A stretch of DNA of 64,000 bases from Unio delphinus (Eukaryota; Mollusca; Bivalvia; Unionida; Unionidae), in assembly GCA_029339505.1 (NCBI GenBank), contig JAQISU010000210.1, positions 17,241,501 through 17,305,500 of the forward strand, given 5' to 3'. The translations under genes and the position numbers were made by a program. The notes beneath the pieces are model-generated. The model saw nothing but the letters and a program-made list of their open reading frames with translations. It ran no database searches and was not told where the DNA came from. The stretch's first letter is position 1, and the number at the start of each line of letters is the position of its first letter. Of the stretch, positions 25,645 to 36,585 are shown in pieces.

Positions 25645-26200
25645 ACAACTCCTATGCAACTGGAATACATTTGAAAGCAAATGCAAGCCAATGAATACCA
25701 CGACTCTTTGTCAATTTGACTCGTTGATCTTGTCCCAGATGGATTTTATGCATCCACAGCTCCATAACCAATAAAACTGGACAATAAATGCAGCCACCCA
25801 GTTGAATTGATGCAATATCCTCACAAGTTCTGTGAGCAGACTCAACCTTAACAGACTCTGAAGGGACCTGATTTATAAACATTCCATCTTTTCATTTTCC
25901 CTTAGACAGGATGTTTGTATAAGACATGAAAGGAGGTCTTAAGACTACGTCACTTCCTTTTCTAAGAATGGATGTATTCAGCCAATGGTGTTTTACTCTT
26001 TCCTACAATGATTTCCTCTTCCCAATATCTCTCTTGTTGCTGGTTTGGTATTTTTTTTACAAAAGTCTCAGGCAACTCGTATTGGTGGAAAAGTTTAAGA
26101 ACTGAGTCCATACTGACATTAGGATTTCTCTTAAGCATAAGATTAAAATTTTGGAAACTTTTGGTGCTTGTGCCACTGACGAGAATGCTTTAGCTCATAA
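25645..26200 (-). pseudogene. Coding-like minus-strand debris, unidentified
   Basis: On the minus strand a frame gives SILVSGTSTKSFQNFNLML, VSMDSVLKLFHQYELPETF and QQQERYWEEEIIVGKSKT. After stops there is a 76-residue frame with ESAHRTCEDIASIQLGGCIY. Composition suggests an old protein, perhaps of a transposon or parasite-derived element. I do not recognise it and cannot show that the two halves belong together. Confidence 0.3.
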
Positions 26201-26639
26201 ACTTCTTTTGTAGGTAAGACTTCAACTCAGCAGTTTACTGGTAGCAATTTATTTCAGCCTAATATAAGCCCTTTTAAATCTCAATCTAGCACAACTTTTA
26301 AAAATCAATCTTTAGATAAACTTGATTCGAGATCCTTATCACTTTATATATGTACCAATTATAATAAAATAGAACACATTATTTCTTATAGCTGGCAAAA
26401 CGTTTCTTCTGTTAAACTTGATTCGAGATCCTTATCTCTTTCTATGTGTATTTATTATAAGACGATAAAACACAATATTTATTAGTGCTACACATTAAAA
26501 ATAGGCATCAGAATCAAAACAGCCCTATTCCAAATGCTCTTATTTCTAAGAGGTCACGGTAATGGTCATGTATTGAAAGCAGTACATGTGTTGAGTCTAA
26601 TAAATCCCAGTCTGACTTTATTAGAATTAATGGATGGTA

Positions 26640-26810
26640 TTAATAAAGACCTTTATATAAACAACCTTTTATAATTCTGATAATGCCTAATTTATTATAC
26701 TAATAAGACCTTCATATAAACAACCTTTTATAATTTTGATAATGCCTTATTTATTATGCTAATAAGACCTTCATATAAACAACCTTTTATAATTCTGATA
26801 ATGCATAAAT
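26640..26810. repeat. 60-bp tandem repeat, about 2.7 copies
   Basis: Units containing AATAAGACCTTCATATAAAC and CCTTTTATAATTCTGATAAT start near 26640, 26700 and 26760. Confidence 0.9.
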
Positions 26811-27996
26811 CATGATGAACAATATGACTGCCTTGCAATACTCCAATTTGGAATGGTTCTGTATTAAGACTGTTATCACTTTACTTTTTACTTTCCAGGA
26901 TTTGGAATCAAGGCTATGATACTTATATTTATGAATAATAATCGGTGATGGTGCAAAACTATTGGGTAAATTCACTCAGTTTCCATTAATTCCGTTTTCA
27001 CACGGCTTTAGAATGTATAAACTGCAATGTTTGCCTAAATCTTTCTGATGCCAATTATTGTCAATGATGAAACGATTCTCCCTATTTTTGTTCATTGGAA
27101 TTGTTTTCACAATTTATCATGCATCATCATCGTCTAGTTACTACATGAAATGAACAGTATTTACAAAGACATCCTGTCATGTGATTGGCTAGTTTTAATT
27201 TCATTCATGTTCAGTTTCATTTTGTAACTTATGAGAAAGAAGCTACACAAACTAATATACCATTTTAATTTGCATGGATAATTATCAATGGTAATAATAA
27301 CCAGTAATTTAATTCATGAGATTTATTAATTAATTTATATAATCAAGACGTTGGACAACTTTGAATGAATATTAGTTAAACCTTAATATTTTTTTAAGAA
27401 TTGCAATTACAGTACCTCTTTGTATGGACTAACATTATAAAATTTATTGGCATGTTGGTACAAATGTTAATGTACCATATTTATAACGTAACCACATTCA
27501 TGTTTCTATCAGGTAATTAGTTCATATAATTTAATATTGGATGACTTTGAATAATTATTAATTAAGCCTTAATCTTTAGGACCAATTAATATATTACCTC
27601 TTTTATATGGATTTATTATAAGATAATTTATATTCATGATGTAATACAGGTCAATGTATTTAGACATCAACCAACATTCATTTGATTTATGACCACGTAT
27701 TTAGACATCAACCAACAGTCATGAGGTTTACGTTCATGTATTTGGACACCGATCAACAGTAATGAGATTTCTATCAGTTAATTGTTTAAATATCATCGAG
27801 ATGGTGGCTGACGTTATGCCTTTACCTACTTTTCAAATTCGTATCAACTGACACTCTCAAATGTTTTAATGGCTGGACATAAATGTTTCGACATTTTATT
27901 TGAGTATGGAATCTTATGTACCTTAGGGTGTGATGTGGGATGCCTGAGGGTTGGATTTTTTAAAATACCATTCTACTAGCTCCTTTTTATGTATAG

Positions 27997-28110
27997 AACT
28001 TGCCGACAATGGTTGGTAATTATGGAGGTCAGAGTTTCGAGACTGGTTTTCCAGGTGGTAGCAGCCCTGGTCCAAGGAGCCTTGTCCAAGTTGAGGAGCC
28101 TTCTCAAAGG
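27997..28110 (+). CDS. Exon Ea: 38-residue cassette, sister of exon Eb
   Basis: Open 114-nt segment with acceptor TATAG and donor G/GTAAGCTGG, phase 0 at both ends, so inclusion or skipping keeps the ROC-COR frame. The encoded 38 residues have GN at 7-8, aromatic at 9, GG at 20-21 and PGPR at 24-27, all at the same positions in exon Eb (34663-34776) with no gap. It would insert just after the G4 motif. Intron sequence before the acceptor (ACCATTCTACTAGC) is also shared with Eb and with two decayed copies. No known domain. The likely role is an alternative surface loop of the GTPase. It is called from splice sites, phase and sister-exon conservation, not from a known family. Confidence 0.65.
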
Positions 28111-28363
28111 GTAAGCTGGTCTTCACTTCTATATTTGTATCTTAGCAAATATTGTATGGCTGGGTCACGTGATGCTGTCCATGTCCATACCTAAATATGC
28201 GTATTCATTTTTTTTGTACATTTTTGTCTCATGCCAGGTCAAACTTACTTTACATGCTGCCATTGTCTCTTGCAACATCCCTTTTATCTTTTTCACAATT
28301 TTATTTCCATTTGTCTCGAACAGATTAAAGGGATCATTGTTCCATTGATAGTTATTGCCTCCG

Positions 28364-28530
28364 TTCTAACACCTTGATATTGCCGATTTTCTTTAATTCA
28401 AAAGGTAGACTGAATAATGTAACTCATTCTAGTTCTAACATCTTGATATTGTCACTTTGCTTTAATCCAAAAGGTGTAGGAAATATTGTAATTCATTCCA
28501 GTGCTAACACCTTGATATTGTTAGTTTTCT
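28364..28530. repeat. 68-bp tandem repeat, about 2.5 copies
   Basis: Units share CTAACACCTTGATATTG, CTTTAATTCAAAAGGT and TGTAACTCATTC. Confidence 0.85.
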
Positions 28531-28619
28531 TTATTATAAACATCATGCAACCATGAAACTAGAACTGCATTCAATCAGAGCCTATTAAAATTATGATGCT
28601 TTTGCAGTTTTATGGTTAG

Positions 28620-28870
28620 TGATAGTTCTTGGTGGTAGTAAATTGATATATTGATACTTTAAGTGGTTGTTGGTGGTAGTAAATTGCAAATTTGATTAGG
28701 GTGGTAGTAAATTGATACTTTAAATAGTTGTTTTTGGTAGTAAATTGATAATTTAAGTGGTTGTTGGTGATAGTACATTGATAATATAAGTTGTTGATGG
28801 TGGCTGTAAATTGATATTGTAAGTGGTTGGTGATGGTAGGAATTTGATAATTTAAGTTGTTTATTTCTGA
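28620..28870. repeat. Short imperfect repeat, GGTGGTAGTAAATTGATA core
   Basis: Seven or so degenerate copies of about 30-38 bp joined by TTAAGTGGTTGTT-like spacers. Confidence 0.75.
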
Positions 28871-29495
28871 ATATTAAATTTTTATTTTAAAGATGAAATC
28901 TGAAATTTTCTTTTTTAAAACATTACATTTGCAAAACAGCAAAATGTATAATTAAGCACACATATTCTGCATTCTACCTTCCAAGTAATGAAGTTTCCCA
29001 GGGAATGCGAAGGATTCATAAAAGAAGACAAAGTACAATTCCTAATGAAATACAAGTCCTAATAACTACAAAATCAATTCTGCAATAACAGTAATTGATT
29101 ATTATTACTAGTAGTTGTAGTAGTAGAAACAATTCTACCTTGAATATTATTTCTTCGGGTTGAGACTACTTTCACAGTCTTTTATTTTGCAAGTTTTTTT
29201 TCTGGTTTGGTTAACTGCTTTACAGTACAACAATATAAATCTGTTATTTTATGGCTATTAGCCAAATGAAGTAAAGGGCATTTGCCCAGATGAATAAATC
29301 ATGCTTGGTAACCTTGAGATCATTTACAGTTAGCCAGCATAGCTCATATGCCTTAATTAATGACTTCATTAAAAATGAAATACAGGTTTTTTCCTAACTT
29401 TATAAGTCTTCTTATATTCTTGTAGATTTCAACATTTCACAACAGTAAGAATGGAATAATTATAATAATAACAAGGTAATAATATTAACATTAAG

Positions 29496-29497
<2 letters not shown>

Positions 29498-29562
<65 letters not shown>
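29498..29562. repeat. (AAT)n microsatellite
   Basis: More than 20 AAT units. Confidence 0.95.
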
Positions 29563-29563
<1 letters not shown>

Positions 29564-30214
29564 TGTGGCAAGAATAAGAACAGTGACATCAATTAGGAAT
29601 ACAATAACTCCCTTTTGGTCAATGGATACATGTTGCATAGTCCTGTTATTTTTTAACAAAAATTACCATGTCTTTTTTTCATGTATGGGAGCAGACGAAT
29701 GGTCTTTTCTCATGAAAAGTGTATAAGACCAATCGGATCTAATGCAAATTTGGTGATCTTCTGCATATAAAGATTGACTCATAGGGGTTGACATTTTCTT
29801 TTAATATTGCATGAAATATAATGAGTATGTTTTAACAGATATCAATATTTATTTCAAATATTTATGTATGATCTATAATCACAACCAACATGCAAATTAA
29901 TTCAAAATGCAAGCATTAGGTTTTAGCTCACTGTAATATTTATTCAATTTTCAAATTGCCTTAAAGTGTACAAGTGCTTATTTACATCTTAAATTTTCTT
30001 AGAGTATGGTCTAGAGTATGGCCTTGTCACCTTCTTTTACTTTATTCGATTTCTGTTCATTGTTCCTTAATAACGGAGAACATCTGGCATTTCATACCTT
30101 CTTGCAACAGCTTAATCTTGCATGGGAAAAGTTTTGTTATTACACAATATACTTGTAGTATTTATCTGTGTATGTGATTTGGATTTTTATAGTAACTGTT
30201 ACAACTTTTCAGTC

Positions 30215-30363
30215 ATATCGCTATGTTGTCTGCAATTTGGCGATTAATTGTGATGTCTAGCACTGGGATATCATGCTGCAGCCATGTAGCATGATGTTCT
30301 TCCCAGTCACATTATCTGACACCAGGCCAACCAGTCTTAACAATAACCTCTTAATGCTGATCA
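30215..30363 (-). repeat. SINE family I, partial, minus strand
   Basis: Only the 3' body is present (TGATGTCTAGCACTGGGATA through AACCTCTTAATGCTGA). It is cut at about 30363, exactly where the duplicated block 30364-30720 begins, so the duplication breakpoint lies inside the SINE. Confidence 0.7.
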
Positions 30364-30720
30364 AAACTTTTGTGCTATCATCATAATCAGAAAGAGTGAT
30401 ATGTGATTTGACTATGGAATCTTATGTTTATTTGAGTATTTGATGGAATTATATCAGACGTGAGTTATATTTTATATGTACAAATTGCATACCATTCCAC
30501 CAGCTTTTATTTTGTCTCCAGAGCTAGCAGAGTATGTAAGAATGCAGAATTTAATTGCATTTTTGATGGTTATAAGCAGAAATATATCTGAGTTGTAAAT
30601 GTTTTAATGCATAAAAGGGGGACTTTCATATATTGGTATGAATATGAAATACCAATATATTTTATTGAAACCTTTTTACTAGCATAATACATAATATTTG
30701 TAGCTCTGGTGCATGAAATC
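30364..30720. repeat. Duplicated block with exon-like acceptor, copy 1
   Basis: Shares with 31568-31925 the segments GTGCTATCATCATAATCAGA, GAATTATATCAGAC, TTGCATACCATTCCACCAGC and TTTATTTTGTCTCCAGAGCT, at roughly 90% identity. The CCAG acceptor aligns with the acceptors of exons Ea and Eb. After GCAGAGTAT it meets GTAAGAATG and no open 114-nt exon follows, so this looks like a dead or drastically shortened exon copy. Confidence 0.7.
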
Positions 30721-30721
30721 A

Positions 30722-30985
30722 TATGCAATGTGACAATTAATTCTGATGTCTAGCACTGCGGTATCATGTTGGGGCCATGTAGCATGATGTTCTTCCCAGT
30801 CACATTATCTGACACCAGACCAACCAATCATAACAATAACCTCTTAATGCTGAGCACCAAGTGAGGTAACTATTACTATCATTTTTTAAAAAGTCTTTCG
30901 TATGACTTGGCCAGGGATTGAAACCATGACCTCCCGCACCAAAGGCAGATGCTCGAACCGCTAGGACACCAGAGCGGTCCTGTAA
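30722..30985 (-). repeat. SINE family I, near full length, minus strand
   Basis: Minus-strand head with an A box in GTCCTAGCGGTTCGAGC and a B box region GGTTTCAATCC. The body matches the other family I copies. Inserted directly at the end of duplicate block 1. Confidence 0.75.
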
Positions 30986-31127
30986 TTTATTAGAAATAAG
31001 GAAATAAAGATAAAATGTCATTTCATTTTATGGCATACATGACTTTTCAGCTTAACAAATATGTGCATATTATCAGTTGGCTTTTCGTCATGTTGATAAT
31101 TATGAGTGTTTATAATAACCAGTCATT

Positions 31128-31200
31128 TTATTTTTGTTGTTTGGGAGTTTAATGGTATTTCTCAGTGCATGATAGGTATATATTATGGTCATGATATAAA
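31128..31200 (-). repeat. SINE family II tail fragment
   Basis: TTGTTGTTTGGGAGTTTAAT aligns with the tail of the copy at 42.0 kb. The rest is missing. Confidence 0.4.
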
Positions 31201-31567
31201 GATAGACAAAAAATGTATTATCTATTTCTTTGATGATTTTGGTAATTATTGCTTTACCTGATATATAGCATAATTTTCTGAATGCATGATGACTACTCAG
31301 TGACTCTCGTGTTTGTCGGGATTGATTTGAAAACTGGCACATTGTAACATTATACATGTGTAACGGACCAATCAGAACCTTCTGGGTATGAGTCACAGTT
31401 CCACTGTTACTATCTACAGACATATGCCTCTTTGATAGCACTTCACATCAGTCGTTTGTATATACATGTATTAAAGATATTGATAGTCAGAACACGGTAT
31501 CTCATCTTATGTTTTATTGCAATAACACAACACACATCTTATGGTCATCTTCAGAATACATTCAAGT

Positions 31568-31925
31568 TGACCAAAACTGTTGTGCTATCATTATAATCAG
31601 AAAGGGTGATACGTGATTTGACTATGGATGTTTCTTTGGGTATGTGATGGAATTATATCAGACATGAGTTATGTTTTATATGTACAAGTTGCATACCATT
31701 CCACTAGCTTTTATTTTGTCTCCAGAGCTAGCAGTGTATGTAAGAATGCAGAATTTAATTGCACTTTTGATGGTTGTAAGCAGAAATATATCTGAGTTCT
31801 AAATGTTTTAATACATAAATGGGGGACTTTTATATATTGGTATGAATATGAAATACCATTATATTTAATTGAAATGTTACTTACAAGCATAATACATAAT
31901 ATTTGTAGCTCTGGTGCATGCAATT
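31568..31925. repeat. Duplicated block with exon-like acceptor, copy 2
   Basis: Second copy of the block at 30364-30720, in the same orientation, offset by about 1.2 kb. The acceptor motif GTCTCCAGAGCTAGCAG is intact but the exon body has decayed in the same way as copy 1. So decay, or a real very short exon, predates this duplication. Confidence 0.7.
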
Positions 31926-32156
31926 ATATCCAGTTTGTTGTTCAGGTATACAAGGTACGTTTTTCATTACATTTATTTCCACAACTGATTTACATTCCTG
32001 ATGGTTGTAAGCAGCAATATAGAATAACATCATGCTTTGGTTCATGAAATGAGAACTTTTGTTTTCGTGAAACTGACTGCTTTCAGATGTGTGTGCTCTA
32101 TATGGACCATTTCAACTCCGTTGATTAGATAAAATACAAGGATATATCTGATTTCA

Positions 32157-32270
32157 GGCCAATCTGATCACAACACAAATACCTTCTTCTTCACTTCCTT
32201 TACCGCAAATAATAAATATTGCAACACCAACATTACATTCACACACATTTGTACGATACCTACGTAACAC
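32157..32270 (+). mobile_element. LINE RT fragment, left half
   Basis: Plus-strand frame with IPSSSLPLPQIINIATPT and SHTFVRYLRN, the segment just before the LGVTLDSTL block in CR1/Jockey-type LINE reverse transcriptases. It is 5'-truncated near 32157 and interrupted at 32270 by the LTR. The right half resumes at 33773. Confidence 0.65.
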
Positions 32271-33772
32271 TGTCACGGAATTGTATACGACTATGTTCAA
32301 TATGTATATGTGGTCAAAAATCTAGTCTTGATTTCGTTACTGCGTACAGCCTTACCGAGGGTAGTTTATTATTTTTTCGGCTTTTTAGTTATTTCGGCAT
32401 AATGAGCGAACACTCAGCTCATGCTGCATTACGAAATTGCATGCAGTTTAAAGTACCTAGCTGCGCATATCTGTCACAGCTAGGGGTATATAAGGACGAA
32501 ATTATAAGACACAAATCACATTACGATCCAGTCTTGTCGGAAACGCTTCCATCCTAAACGGAGCAATCTATCAGCTAAAAGAGGTAACAATAGATTTAAC
32601 TTTGTTCTCATTGCCATTTGTATTATAATATAATTCATTGTTTTACATATTAGATGTTTAGAATTTATTATAAAATCTATAGAATAAATACATAGGTTAG
32701 GCAGCGCCATTTTATCAGAAGTACTATATTTTGTTTCATTAGTTCTTTTGTATCTGAACATAATTGAGTTCAATTATACGCTGCATGCTTAACGTTAAAT
32801 GTACATGGATAATTATTTCATGTGCGCGCATGCGCTACATATATGTGTGAGAATACTTGACCGTGTCATATGTATTACACGGTTCGGTTGTTTTAATTTT
32901 AGCTGACGTGGTGTGGTGCCATATTGTGCTGAAGTGTTGTGACGGAGTGTTGTGACGTGTTGTGCTGAAGTGGTGCAGTGTTGTGGTAACTGCGTGTGTG
33001 GAGACGTGTTGTGCTGAAGTGGTGCAGTGTTGTGGTAACTGCGTGTGTGGTGCCATGTTGTGGTGACTACGTGTGTGGGCTTGTCTATGCTGACCGTGTA
33101 ATGCCCGTGTGTGGTGCCTGTGTATGGTGCTTACGTATGCTGCATATATCTCGTCATATGGACGACGTATTATTTATTTAAATATCTTCTTTGCAGTCTC
33201 GTTATATGAACGACACCTGCATAATTTCATTCTACTCAAATCTCGTCCCATGAACAAGAACTTCAGAATTTAGGGTTCACGATTGCATATATCTCGTCAT
33301 ATGGACGACGTATTATTTATTTAATATCTTCTTTGCAGTCTCGTTATATGAACGACACCTGCATAATTCCATTCTACTCAAATCTCGTCCCATGAACGAG
33401 AACTTCAGAATTTAGGGTTCACGATTGCATATGTCTCGTCATATGGACGACGTATTAATTATTTAATATCTTCATTCTAGTCTCGTCATATTGACGACGC
33501 ATTCTTTGCATATTTGCATCTATCTCGTTATACGAGCCTTTTATATATATTCATATTTGTAAATTCATTCATATACTTTTTTGTCATTACGTTACTAAAA
33601 TTCATAGTTCCATGTTAGGAACATTTGTTTAAATAGATTTTTTCTTATATTTTGTAAAATATTGGTGTCAGAGTTGATTTTTAAAATTGCGTTTATAAAA
33701 TAAACATCTTATTAACGCAGTTGCTTTCCGTGTCTTCACTAATCCAGTCCCGACTCGGTCTATCTTGTGACA
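32271..33772 (+). mobile_element. Solo LTR inserted in a LINE
   Basis: A 1502-bp segment starting TGTCACGG and ending TTGTGACA (6-bp inverted termini). It is flanked by AACAC and ATCAC, a 5-bp target duplication with one mismatch. Removing it rejoins the LINE reading frame. A TATATAAG box lies at 32486-32494 and AATAAA at 33699-33704. The R/U5-like end has CCCGACTCGG. No internal region or second LTR is present. The LTR carries GTG-rich repeats (32930-33070) and a tandem array of short palindromes (33142-33540). Confidence 0.8.
33142..33540. repeat. 142-bp repeat of small palindromes inside the LTR
   Basis: A unit of 142-143 bp starts at 33142, 33285 and 33427 and contains three modules: TCTCGTCATATGGACGACG, TCTCGTTATATGAACGAC and TCTCGTCCCATGAACGAG. 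Nine modules in all, each an imperfect inverted repeat with a 5-base loop. Confidence 0.9.
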
Positions 33773-34055
33773 ATCACTCTGGACAGTACTCTCACATTGA
33801 ACCAACATATCATGAACTTATGCAAGGCTGGATATCATGAGCTGAGACACATCAGCTCCATTTGCAAACATCTCTCAGTTGGAGGTACTAAAACACTTGT
33901 GTGTTCATTAGTAGAATCAAGACTGGACTATCGTGACTCAATTCTGTCTGGTTTGTCTCAATATCGACTCAGGAAGCTTCAACCATTTTAAAACACAGCT
34001 GCTCAGATCATCTATAGAGAGATACATCTGCTAATGTCAACTTTTGTGGGTGGAT
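33773..34055 (+). mobile_element. LINE RT fragment, right half
   Basis: Continues the frame of 32157-32270: ITLDSTLTLNQHIMNLCKAG, LRHISSICKHL, KTLVCSLVESRLDYRDSILS, GLSQYRLRKLQ, then one stop and NTAAQIIYREIHLL. This is the C-terminal RT region of CR1/Jockey-type LINEs. Truncated at about 34055. Confidence 0.85.
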
Positions 34056-34662
34056 AACACAATAAACATAGAAGTTGTGCAAGTTTATAAAACCTATTAG
34101 AAAAGTTTATACCATTAATAATACTAATAATAATCACAGCGATAAGAGGATTAACAGTGACAACAATTCCTGAAAGAAATGACCCGTTTGATTACCGTGT
34201 TAAAGCTTCCATCTTGACGGATAATTATTATGCATTTAAATGCAATAAGGCCAGGACACTTGTCCCTGTTTTTTACTGATAAATATTTAGACTGCCTTGA
34301 TTAAATCCAAACCTTGGCCAGATGAGGATTTTTTTTAAGTTGTTGGATATAGAATTAATGTAATAAAACTGATATTAATGTCATTTGGAACTACTGTGAA
34401 TAATCATCAGTCCTGGTTTTAAACTAACTTGAAAATAAAATAATGGAAGGAACATGTGTGTACATCTAACTTTCATTTTCCTTACATTTTCACTGTTTAT
34501 CCAACATTTCATACAATGTTTTGTATGGATTGCTTTGAAGATAGGTATACTATCATCATTTGTACTATTCTCCACTTTAGGGTCTTTAATGGGATACCAG
34601 AGATCGGTATATTTTTATATACACAGTTGCTTACCATATCACTAGCTGTTTTCTATTTTCAG

Positions 34663-34776
34663 AAACGGCAGAGTATTTTTGGCAATTTTGTACATAAAAT
34701 TGGCAGGATTGTTTCTCGTGGTGGTAACAACCCTGGTCCAAGACAACCCATCAAGTATGATGTGCAGGTTCAACAA
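34663..34776 (+). CDS. Exon Eb: 38-residue cassette, sister of exon Ea
   Basis: A 114-nt open segment with acceptor TATTTTCAG and donor CAA/GTAAGT, phase 0 at both ends. Same length as exon Ea and alignable with no gap: GN at residues 7-8, Phe at 9, GG at 20-21, PGPR at 24-27, Q at 37. The N-terminal half is more basic and hydrophobic (SIFGNFVHKIGRIV). Sequence identity is low apart from these positions, so the duplication is old and both copies appear to be under constraint. Ea and Eb could be mutually exclusive or both included between G4 and the COR domain. Transcript data are needed to tell. Confidence 0.68.
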
Positions 34777-35262
34777 GTAAGTTGATGATTACTTTAATTT
34801 TGTATATTTGCTATATTCTGTGAATTGGCCTTGGGAAGGTCCCCTTGTCCATATATGTAACCATCAATACATGACAACATGTTCACTGCTGTATCTTGCC
34901 TTTTGTTCCCTGTGCTATGTTTAGCAAAAGGTTTCTGACAGATTTTGATATTTGTTAATTAGTAATTTAATGAAATTCATGTAATTTGTTGCTGGAATAT
35001 AAAGCTGAATATCGAAGAGGAAATGTGCATCATTTTAGTACAGTGAGACCCACTCTTATTGACCTCAGTTATCTTGAGGACCTGTGTATGTTGAGTGTTT
35101 TCATTTGGTCCAAAAAAAGTTAGTCATGATATTTCTTCCCAGCTTATTTTGTTCCGTCAAGTTGATAACCCCATTATGCCTGCAAATATCTCGGTCTGGC
35201 GTAAGATGTGAACTGATTCAATTCAACGAAGTGCAACTTTTAATGTTCATTTCTTAGAAACC

Positions 35263-35492
35263 TTTTATGGTTAGGCGTTCGTTTATAGCCAGAGGAGACA
35301 CCTAAATGTTAGAGTTCAGCATCAGGGAAGAAATAATAACAAACTACATAATTGTTGCTGCAGGCCACTTTCAGTGACTTCATTATATATTATATATAGA
35401 AATAAAACATAATTATAGTCAAAAGATATACAAATGCATGCTTTACATACATAATGAAGCTCAAGTGCTTGAACTTTTGGGCTCCGACCGCC
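35263..35492 (-). repeat. Split direct repeat B2 (element 3' end)
   Basis: 230 bp, nearly identical to 36356-36585. Begins on the plus strand with the core TTTTA followed by TGGTTAGGCG. Confidence 0.9.
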
Positions 35493-36017
35493 CTTACAGA
35501 CATATTAAAGATCAAGTGCTCGAAATTGTATACGTATAAACACGATATCATGCGAAATGATAAAATGTGAAACTACAACATATATAATAACGATCAAGTG
35601 CTTAAAATTGTAAACAAATACAAGATAAATTGCGAAACGACTACCATTGGACATAAACCAATATATAAACTGGTTTGTTGTATAGGGGCGGAGGTGAGAC
35701 TTAAAATACTTGAAATTGTATACGTATAAACGCGATATTATGCGAAATGATAAGGCTATAGTCAAAAGATATACAAATGCATACTTAACATACATACTGA
35801 AATTCAAGTGCTTGAACTTTTGGGCTCCTACCGACCTTACAGACATATTAAAGATCAAGTACTTGAAATTGTATACGTATAAACACGCTATTATGCGAAA
35901 TGATAAAATGTGAAACTACAACATATATAATAACGATCAAGTGCTTAAAATTGTAAACAAATACAAGATAAATTGAGAAACGACTACCAATGGACATAAA
36001 CCAACAGTGATAAAAAA

Positions 36018-36049
<32 letters not shown>

Positions 36050-36073
36050 ATTATAAACTGGTTGGTTGTATAG
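35493..36073 (-). repeat. Element spacer with internal duplication and poly-A
   Basis: The blocks at 35417-35700 and 35755-36073 are direct repeats of about 300 bp (shared ATTGTATACGTATAAAC, GAAACGACTACCA, TTGTATAGGGGCGGAGGTG). The second copy has gained an A tract at 36011-36050. Confidence 0.85.
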
Positions 36074-36360
36074 GGGCGGAGGTGGGACTTAAAATTCCGC
36101 TTCAAATATTTCCCTGGAACCAGGATAGCGTCTCTACAGCCTTGCAGTTAAGTTGAAAAGGACGCTAATTACAATTCAAGTAACTGTGCGCGGTTACAGG
36201 CCCTGACCCCTGATTGGCCAATGAACCCATGTGACCAACAGGGGGCAGTTCGATTGGCCCTTCCAAGCCGAGCTCTTTGTTCCCACATAATAAGGTAAAA
36301 TCTAGACCCAACCTCATCACACCACCCATAAATGTACTTACGCAGGCGTAACTAGTTTTA
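36074..36360 (-). repeat. Split direct repeat A2
   Basis: 287 bp, nearly identical to A1 at 41403-41688. Differences are few single bases (for example GCCGAG versus GCCCAG and GTAACTAG versus GTAAGTAG), implying a recent insertion relative to the flanking decay. Confidence 0.9.
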
Positions 36361-36585
36361 TGGTTAGGCGTTCGTTTATAGCCAGAGGAGACACCTAAAT
36401 GTTAGAGTTCAGCATCAGGGAAGAAATAATAACAAACTACATAATTGTTGCTCCAGGCCACTTTCAGTGACTTCATTATGTATTATATATAGAAATAAAA
36501 CATAATTATAGTCAAAAGATATACAAATGCATACTTTACATACATAATGAAGCTCAAGTGCTTGAACTTTTGGGCTCCGACCGCC
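36356..36585 (-). repeat. Split direct repeat B1
   Basis: 230 bp copy of B2, overlapping A2 by the shared core TTTTA at 36356-36360. The B1/A2 junction is what a circular intermediate would show. Confidence 0.9.

Larger units (their letters stand above)
24995..27996 (+). other. Intron 4 with a MITE and short tandem repeats
   Basis: Contains a piggyBac-like MITE (25315-25619), minus-strand coding-like debris (25.65-26.2 kb), a duplicated block at 26305-26460 (shared CTTGATTCGAGATCCTTATC), a 60-bp repeat at 26640-26810 and an AT-rich duplication of about 200 bp at 27310-27620. Confidence 0.7.
28111..34662 (+). other. Intron 5 with decayed exon copies and nested transposons
   Basis: A 6.6-kb intron. 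It has a 68-bp repeat (28364-28530), GGTGGTAGTAAATTG-rich repeats (28620-28870), an (AAT)n tract, SINE pieces, a duplicated exon-flank block (30364-30720 and 31568-31925) and a LINE fragment split by a solo LTR (32157-34055). Nothing recognised at 28.9-29.45, 29.6-30.2 and 34.06-34.6 kb. Confidence 0.7.
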
